A stretch of DNA of 6,855 nucleotides, taken from an uncultured Clostridia bacterium (GTDB taxonomy: Bacteria > Bacillota > Clostridia > Christensenellales > UBA3700). Position 1 is the stretch's first letter. Every line of letters starts with the position of its first letter. Where the stretch lies: contig CAMWPK010000079.1 of NCBI GenBank assembly GCA_947176115.1, positions 1 through 6,855 of the forward strand. The letters run 5' to 3'. The position numbers and the translations under genes are program-made. Below the pieces are notes generated by a model. It had not been told where the DNA came from, did not search any database, and saw nothing but the letters and a program-made list of their open reading frames with translations. Shown here in pieces: positions 1 to 3,986 of this stretch.

Positions 1-2648
1 ATCTTTTCAAAGAAGCCGACGGCGACAGAAAAGATTTGTTTGGCGGTAAGGGCGCCAATCTTGCAAAGATGACTTCTTGGGGTATGCCTGTACCGCAAGG
101 TTTCACTATCACTACCGAAGCATGTACCAAATACTATGAGGACGGAGAGAAGATCGCCGACAGCATAGTTAAGGAAATCTTTGAGGCTTTGGAAAAGGTC
201 GAGGCAGATGCAGGTAAGAAGTTTGGCGACGAAAAGAATCCGTTTTTGGTATCAGTTCGTTCTGGCGCAAGAGCTTCAATGCCAGGTATGATGGACACGA
301 TTCTCAACTTGGGACTTAACGACGTGTCTGTAAAAGGTCTTGCTAAGAAGACTAACAACGCAAGATTTGCATACGACTGCTATCGTAGATTTATACAGAT
401 GTTTTCCGACGTCGTTATGGGTACGCCCAAGAGCGAGTTCGAAAAGATAATAGATAAGGTAAAGGAAGAAAAGGGCGTTAAGTCTGACACAGAGTTGGAC
501 GCAGAGGATATGAAGAAACTTATCAAACTCTTTAAGCAAGTATATTTTGAGCATCAAGGAGCGGAGTTCCCGCAAGATCCAAAGGTTCAACTTATCGAGG
601 CTGTCAAAGCGGTATTCAGAAGCTGGGATAACCCAAGAGCTATCGTATATCGCCGTATGAATGATATTCCGGGTAGTTGGGGTACCGCCGTTAACGTCCA
701 ATCAATGGTATTCGGTAATATGGGCGAGAATTCAGGTACCGGCGTAGCCTTCACAAGAGATCCTTCGACCGGCGAGAAAAAACTTTTTGGCGAATATCTT
801 ATGAATGCTCAAGGAGAGGACGTTGTTGCAGGTATACGTACTCCTATGACGATTGACCACTTGGCTCAGACCAACAAGGCAGTTTACGACCAATTCGTAG
901 AGATTGCCGAAAGACTTGAAAAGGCAAACAAGGATATGCAAGATATGGAGTTTACTATCGAAGAAGGCAGACTTTATATGTTGCAAACGCGTAACGGTAA
1001 GCGTACGGCAAGAGCGGCAATCAAGATTGCTTGCGACCTTGTAGAAGAAGGTATGATTACTGAGCAAGAAGCATTGCTTAAGATAGAGCCTAAGCAATTG
1101 GATGCATTGTTGCACCCGCAATTCAATGCAGACGCGTTGAAGAAAGCAAAGGCTATCGCTACAGGCTTGGCAGCATCTCCGGGCGCAGCTTGCGGTAAAA
1201 TCAGCTTTACGGCAGAAGAGGCTGTAGAGAGAACTAAGGCAGGCGAAAAGGTTGTTCTTGTAAGATTGGAAACTTCTCCTGAAGATATCGAAGGTATGTA
1301 TGCCGCTCAAGGTATCTTGACGGTAAGAGGCGGTATGACTTCTCACGCAGCCGTTGTTGCAAGAGGCATGGGCGCTTGTTGCGTATCAGGTTGTGGCGAA
1401 GTAAAGATTGACGAAGAAAAGAGAGTTATTTATATAGGCGGTAAGACTTATACTGATCAAGATTATCTATCTTTGGACGGTTCTACAGGTAAGGTATATG
1501 GTGAGCAAATAGCTACTGAAGAAGCTACTATAAGCGGTGACTTTGGAAAGATAATGGCTTGGGCTGATAAATACAGAGCGTTGAAAGTAAGAACCAACGC
1601 CGACACTCCGCACGATGCGGAAGTAGCTGTAGGCTTTGGCGCGGAGGGTATCGGTCTTTGCCGTACAGAGCACATGTTCTTTGCAGAGGATAGAATACCT
1701 GCAGTTAGAGAAATGATAGTATCCAAGACCGTTGAAGAGCGTCAAAAGGCTTTGGCTAAGATTTTGCCAATGCAAAGAAGCGACTTTGAAGGACTTTATA
1801 CTGCTATGGCAGGCAAGCCTGTTACGATTCGTTTCCTTGACCCACCGCTCCACGAGTTCGTACCTCACAAAGATGAGGATATAGCAGAACTCGCTAAGAC
1901 CATGGGCTTGACCTTTGACGACTTGAAATCAACCGTAGAAGGTTTGCACGAGTTTAACCCAATGATGGGTCACAGAGGTTGTCGTTTGGCGGTTACCTAT
2001 CCGGAGATTGCGGCAATGCAAACTCAAGCTGTAATTGAGGCCGCATTGAACGTGAGAAAGAAAGGTATTGAGGTAGTTCCTGAAATAATGATTCCGCTCG
2101 TAGGCGAAATTAAGGAATTGAAGTACGTTAAAGACGTAGTAGTAGAAACCGCTGAAAAGGTTTTGAAGAAGAACAAGGCAAAGATGGAATATCATATCGG
2201 TACTATGATTGAGATTCCAAGAGCCGCGTTGACTGCTGACGAGATTGCAAAGGAAGCAGAATTCTTCTCCTTTGGTACAAATGACTTGACGCAAATGACT
2301 TTCGGTTTCTCTCGTGACGATGCAGGAAAGTTCCTTGGCGATTACTATGAGAAGAAGATTTATGAATCCGACCCATTTGCCAGACTTGACCAAACCGGCG
2401 TAGGTAAACTTGTTAAGATAGCTATTGATGGCGGTAAGTCCGTAAGACCTGATATCAAACTCGGTATATGCGGAGAGCACGGCGGAGACCCGTCCACTAT
2501 TGAATTCTGCCACAATGCAGGCTTGACGTACGTATCTTGCTCGCCGTTTAGAGTTCCAATAGCAAGACTTGCCGCAGCGCAGGCAAACATTCTCTTCCCA
2601 AGAGTTAAGCCTGAGCCTATGGCAACAAGATATCTTGACGAGAACTAA
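1..2648 (+). CDS. ppdK: Pyruvate, phosphate dikinase (5' end cut by window edge)
   Basis: PPDK (EC 2.7.9.1) is a cytoplasmic enzyme that reversibly converts pyruvate, ATP and phosphate to PEP, AMP and pyrophosphate; in anaerobes it often works glycolytically. The open frame continues upstream of the TTG at 36: from base 3 it reads LFKEADGDRKDLFGGKGANL, the conserved PPDK N-terminus. About seven codons therefore lie outside the window and 881 residues are visible. In order one sees the ATP-grasp domain (GGKGANL; RSGARASMPGMMDT; SGTGVAFTRDPSTGE near 735-780; LQTRNGKRT near 980), the swivelling phosphohistidine domain (GGMTSHAAVVARGMG, catalytic His codon 1344-1346) and the PEP/pyruvate barrel (RFLDPPLHEF, NPMMGHRGCRL, GTMIEIPRAAL, SFGTNDLTQMTFGFSRDD). 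The catalytic Cys of GICGEHGGDP is at 2469-2471. No key residue is missing. The C-terminus runs about 17 residues past the usual end after AAAQANI. The gene ends in TAA, followed by a terminator. Its promoter is not in view. Confidence 0.97.
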   Translation, partial: LFKEADGDRKDLFGGKGANLAKMTSWGMPVPQGFTITTEACTKYYEDGEKIADSIVKEIFEALEKVEADAGKKFGDEKNPFLVSVRSGARASMPGMMDTILNLGLNDVSVKGLAKKTNNARFAYDCYRRFIQMFSDVVMGTPKSEFEKIIDKVKEEKGVKSDTELDAEDMKKLIKLFKQVYFEHQGAEFPQDPKVQLIEAVKAVFRSWDNPRAIVYRRMNDIPGSWGTAVNVQSMVFGNMGENSGTGVAFTRDPSTGEKKLFGEYLMNAQGEDVVAGIRTPMTIDHLAQTNKAVYDQFVEIAERLEKANKDMQDMEFTIEEGRLYMLQTRNGKRTARAAIKIACDLVEEGMITEQEALLKIEPKQLDALLHPQFNADALKKAKAIATGLAASPGAACGKISFTAEEAVERTKAGEKVVLVRLETSPEDIEGMYAAQGILTVRGGMTSHAAVVARGMGACCVSGCGEVKIDEEKRVIYIGGKTYTDQDYLSLDGSTGKVYGEQIATEEATISGDFGKIMAWADKYRALKVRTNADTPHDAEVAVGFGAEGIGLCRTEHMFFAEDRIPAVREMIVSKTVEERQKALAKILPMQRSDFEGLYTAMAGKPVTIRFLDPPLHEFVPHKDEDIAELAKTMGLTFDDLKSTVEGLHEFNPMMGHRGCRLAVTYPEIAAMQTQAVIEAALNVRKKGIEVVPEIMIPLVGEIKELKYVKDVVVETAEKVLKKNKAKMEYHIGTMIEIPRAALTADEIAKEAEFFSFGTNDLTQMTFGFSRDDAGKFLGDYYEKKIYESDPFARLDQTGVGKLVKIAIDGGKSVRPDIKLGICGEHGGDPSTIEFCHNAGLTYVSCSPFRVPIARLAAAQANILFPRVKPEPMATRYLDEN

Positions 2649-2677
2649 TTATATATTATTCATTATATGATAAAAAT

Positions 2678-2712
2678 AAGGCGTCTATCCAAGTGATGGG
2701 CGCCTTTTTTTC
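2678..2712. terminator. Rho-independent terminator of ppdK, probably bidirectional
   Basis: A hairpin with a 12-bp stem (AAGGCGTCTATC pairing with GATGGGCGCCTT, two G-U pairs) and a CAAGT loop is followed by a run of eight T. It starts 29 bases after the ppdK stop. The upstream flank is A-rich (ATAAAAATAAG), so the minus-strand transcript also ends the hairpin in a U-rich tail. It could therefore also stop the convergent regulator gene that ends at 2747. Confidence 0.88.
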
Positions 2713-2746
2713 ACCATATTGGGGAATTTTAGAGTAAATAAAGTCG

Positions 2747-2959
2747 TCAATCTGACGAAATTCCGAGTATATAATCCGACTTAACGTCTAAAAATTTGCA
2801 TAGTTTTGCTAGCGTATCCAATGCAGGAAATACGTCTTCGCGCATGTATTCTGATACAGTTTGCGCTGATACGCCTATTTCTTTTGCTATCATTTTTTGC
2901 GGAAAACCGCTTTGCTTGATTGCCTCTCTTAATCGTAATTGTATATCTTTTAACGTCAT
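2747..2959 (-). CDS. Small Xre/Cro-family helix-turn-helix regulator
   Basis: This is a 70-residue protein that is almost entirely a Cro/C1-type HTH domain. Residues about 3-18 form helix 1 (LKDIQLRLREAIKQSG). Helix 2 is PQKMIAKEIG and the recognition helix is VSAQTVSEYMRED. Two more helices follow (FPALDTLAKLCKFLD) and then the family-typical ending SDYILG. There is no C-terminal ligand-binding, oligomerisation, peptidase or TPR domain, so any sensing must use the HTH itself or a partner. The start is supported by an AGAGG 9 bases upstream of the ATG; the stop is TGA. It is divergent from the lipoprotein gene at 3064, and the 104 bases between them hold paired palindromes. It probably represses that promoter and perhaps its own; this is inferred from position. 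Small Xre proteins also occur in phages and toxin-antitoxin loci, but no such partner is seen. Confidence 0.9.
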   Translation of the reverse strand: MTLKDIQLRLREAIKQSGFPQKMIAKEIGVSAQTVSEYMREDVFPALDTLAKLCKFLDVKSDYILGISSD

Positions 2960-2968
2960 AATATTATA

Positions 2969-2973
2969 CCTCT
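2969..2973 (-). promoter_or_regulatory. Ribosome binding site of the Xre-family gene
   Basis: AGAGG on the minus strand, nine bases before the ATG at 2959, fixes that ATG as the start. A perfect TATAAT lies between this site and the ATG but is too close to the start codon to be a useful -10 box for this gene. Confidence 0.7.
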
Positions 2974-2982
2974 ATAACATAA

Positions 2983-2995
2983 TCGCACAATGCGA
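2983..2995. promoter_or_regulatory. Candidate operator A
   Basis: TCGCACAATGCGA is a perfect palindrome with 5-bp arms around CAA, a normal size for a Cro/C1-type dimer site. It lies 11 bases upstream of the -35 box of the rightward promoter and 24 bases upstream of the regulator's start codon, where it would overlap the regulator's own 5' region. It shares the TCGCACAAT half with operator B. Binding by the adjacent Xre protein is inferred. Confidence 0.72.
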
Positions 2996-3005
2996 GATAT
3001 TTTAC

Positions 3006-3033
3006 TTGACAATCGTATATTGTGCGATTTAAT
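3006..3033 (+). promoter_or_regulatory. Sigma-A-type promoter of the lipoprotein gene
   Basis: A perfect -35 box TTGACA (3006-3011) and a 5-of-6 -10 box TTTAAT (3028-3033) are separated by 16 bases. The predicted start of transcription is near 3040, giving a leader of roughly 24 bases that contains the ribosome binding site. The spacer is occupied by operator B, so this promoter is probably strong but repressed. Confidence 0.75.
3013..3027. promoter_or_regulatory. Candidate operator B, inside the promoter spacer
   Basis: TCGTATATTGTGCGA is an imperfect palindrome; read on the minus strand it begins TCGCACAAT, like operator A. It fills almost the whole 16-base spacer between the -35 box (3006-3011) and the -10 box (3028-3033), the classic position for blocking RNA polymerase. 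Its centre (3020) is 31 bp from that of operator A (2989), about three helical turns, so dimers on both sites would face the same side of the DNA. Confidence 0.7.
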
Positions 3034-3052
3034 TAAATAAAAAAACTTTAAT

Positions 3053-3057
3053 GGAGG
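3053..3057 (+). promoter_or_regulatory. Ribosome binding site of the lipoprotein gene
   Basis: GGAGG sits six bases before the ATG at 3064 and is the only good Shine-Dalgarno sequence in the locus. It shows that translation is built to begin at 3064, upstream of the in-frame stop, and not at the TTG (3196) or ATG (3265) after it. Confidence 0.88.
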
Positions 3058-3063
3058 AAAAAT

Positions 3064-3180
3064 ATGAAAAAGAAGTTGATTGTTACGCTTGCGCTAGCGC
3101 TTTGCGTACTAATTTGCGCATTTTCTTTTGTGGGTTGCTCAAAGCCTTCCGGCGCAGAAGAATTTAATGCGTTTAAGTAA
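3064..3180 (+). CDS. Lipoprotein signal-peptide ORF (38 residues, ends at the premature stop)
   Basis: This is what normal translation from the good ribosome binding site would yield. It has a basic start (MKKK), a hydrophobic core at residues 5-23 and a lipobox-like FVGC with Cys25 as the lipidation site, followed by SKPSGAEEFNAFK. Phe at the -3 position of the lipobox is less usual than Leu, but Gly-Cys with a following Ser-Lys-Pro-Ser linker is typical of Firmicutes lipoproteins. If processed, only a 14-residue lipopeptide would remain, too short for a known lipoprotein function. It is therefore more likely the 5' end of the interrupted gene than a gene of its own. Confidence 0.6.
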   Translation: MKKKLIVTLALALCVLICAFSFVGCSKPSGAEEFNAFK

Positions 3181-3195
3181 AAAGTCGTCAATGTA

Positions 3196-3915
3196 TTGAA
3201 AGACAATGGGGTAAACGTTGTTGAAGTCAAGTCCTACGAGTCTGTCAATACGACGGTAAGTCCTATGGCAAAGGACATCTCAACGAGTAGTGTTGATCAA
3301 ATCAATGAAATAGTAATAGGCGACGTCGAAGTTAAAAGCGATTCAAAAGGAGTAGAGATGGCGCGACAAGAGATGTACGAGCAATCGCTGTATATTCCAT
3401 TGATAGTGGGCGATGGAATGGTCAATAATCACAATTCAAATACCATGTATAATACTTCAGTGCTAGTTGACTGCAGTTGGAAGACGTATATGGAGTTCAA
3501 GCAATCGGGGACTGTTACCACCGTAAACTCATATTCTCCTGCATTGGAAGATGATTGCGCTTATTCAGCGGTAATTTATTTAGATTATACGTCTAAAGAT
3601 AATTACAAATTCTTAATGCTTCTCGTTTGGGAAGACGGTAGAATGGGTTATAGATATGGCAATGACCAAAAGCAATTCGTATATCTTGACTATGATCCGC
3701 AAAATAATTATAGTGAGATATACTGTTCTGCTAAAGTAGGAGAGGGATATATTTCTCGTAACGCAGAAGTTGTAAAGAACTGTTTTGAATTGGTTAGTAA
3801 TCAATTTGACGGTATGCAAGTCAATGACTATAAGTATTTGACAGAGCAAAAGTATACGATTGACGAGCAAGAATGGATATCTCTTTGCGCAAAGTATTTT
3901 CCAAGCGAAGAGTAA
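3196..3915 (+). CDS. Hypothetical protein: body of the interrupted lipoprotein
   Basis: This is the longest open stretch after the premature stop, taken from a TTG at 3196 (239 residues); the next in-frame ATG is at 3265. Neither has a Shine-Dalgarno sequence at a useful distance, so independent initiation is doubtful; reinitiation after the stop 16 bases earlier is possible but weak. Without the upstream signal peptide the product would stay in the cytoplasm. The sequence looks like a real protein, with balanced composition and no internal stops, and resembles the polar mature part of an extracytoplasmic lipoprotein. No domain is recognised. The TAA at 3913-3915 is followed after 29 bases by a terminator. 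Confidence 0.6.
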   Translation: MKDNGVNVVEVKSYESVNTTVSPMAKDISTSSVDQINEIVIGDVEVKSDSKGVEMARQEMYEQSLYIPLIVGDGMVNNHNSNTMYNTSVLVDCSWKTYMEFKQSGTVTTVNSYSPALEDDCAYSAVIYLDYTSKDNYKFLMLLVWEDGRMGYRYGNDQKQFVYLDYDPQNNYSEIYCSAKVGEGYISRNAEVVKNCFELVSNQFDGMQVNDYKYLTEQKYTIDEQEWISLCAKYFPSEE

Positions 3916-3944
3916 ATGTTGACAAATGAATAATTATAGAAAAC

Positions 3945-3972
3945 AAAAGCCACCCGCGATTGGGTGGCTTTT
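3945..3972. terminator. Bidirectional terminator between lipoprotein and MMPL genes
   Basis: A perfect 11-bp inverted repeat (AAAAGCCACCC / GGGTGGCTTTT) surrounds a GCGATT loop. The stem has A on the left and T on the right on both strands, so transcripts from either side end in a GC hairpin followed by U. It lies 29 bases after the plus-strand stop at 3915 and 14 bases beyond the minus-strand stop at 3987, serving both convergent genes. Confidence 0.92.
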
Positions 3973-3986
3973 ATAATTTTACATTT

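Larger units (their letters stand above)
2981..3029. repeat. Exact 11-bp inverted repeat in the divergent control region
   Basis: AATCGCACAAT at 2981-2991 is repeated exactly in inverted orientation as ATTGTGCGATT at 3019-3029, with a 27-base gap. Each arm is also part of a shorter palindrome of its own (2983-2995 and 3013-3027). The best reading is two binding sites for one dimeric regulator in opposite orientation. An RNA hairpin is unlikely, because most of the repeat lies upstream of the expected rightward transcript. Confidence 0.9.
3064..3915 (+). pseudogene. Lipoprotein of unknown function, interrupted by one in-frame TAA
   Basis: From the ATG at 3064 to the TAA at 3913-3915 one reading frame runs for 283 codons, broken only by TAA at 3178-3180 (codon 39). 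The first part encodes a lipoprotein signal peptide. The second part reads on in the same frame for 244 codons without another stop, starting KVVNVLKDNGVNVVEVK. Restored, it would be a secreted lipid-anchored protein of about 283 residues. The mature part is rich in Tyr, Asp and Asn with predicted beta-type stretches (AVIYLDY, FLMLLVWEDG, RMGYRYG, QFVYLDYD) and scattered Cys. I recognise no family. The promoter, operators, ribosome binding site and terminator all look intact, which suggests a very recent nonsense mutation or a base error; recoding is possible but unsupported. The gene is divergent from the Xre regulator and convergent with the MMPL gene. Confidence 0.72.

Noticed and set aside
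276..2590. Several minus-strand open frames of 74-204 codons inside ppdK
   Set aside because: They lie antisense to a fully conserved PPDK, resemble no protein and lack supporting ribosome binding sites. They are reading-frame shadows.
2963..2968. Perfect TATAAT on the minus strand as the -10 box of the regulator gene
   Set aside because: It lies between the ribosome binding site and the ATG, so transcription would begin at or inside the start codon and exclude the AGAGG site. It is probably chance in AT-rich DNA. No convincing minus-strand promoter was found elsewhere in the gap.
2796..3032. Plus-strand 78-codon frame over the regulator and its control region
   Set aside because: It overlaps a convincing HTH gene on the other strand and runs through the operators and promoter; it is not a gene.
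3178..3180. Reassigned TAA (alternative genetic code) as the explanation for the in-frame stop
   Set aside because: TAA is the natural terminator of ppdK (2646-2648), of the transporter gene (3987-3989) and of this locus itself (3913-3915), so it is read as stop in this genome.
3064..3180. The 38-residue ORF as a peptide-pheromone precursor read by the neighbouring Xre protein, as with enterococcal pheromones and PrgX
   Set aside because: Pheromones do come from lipoprotein signal peptides, but the regulator here is 70 residues and lacks the TPR-like peptide-binding domain such sensors need. The continuing frame after the stop is explained more simply by an interrupted lipoprotein.
2747..3915. 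Regulator and lipoprotein as a toxin-antitoxin pair or prophage remnant
   Set aside because: The genes are divergent and not in one operon, the partner has a lipoprotein signal peptide, and no integrase, phage gene, attachment repeat or known toxin motif is present.
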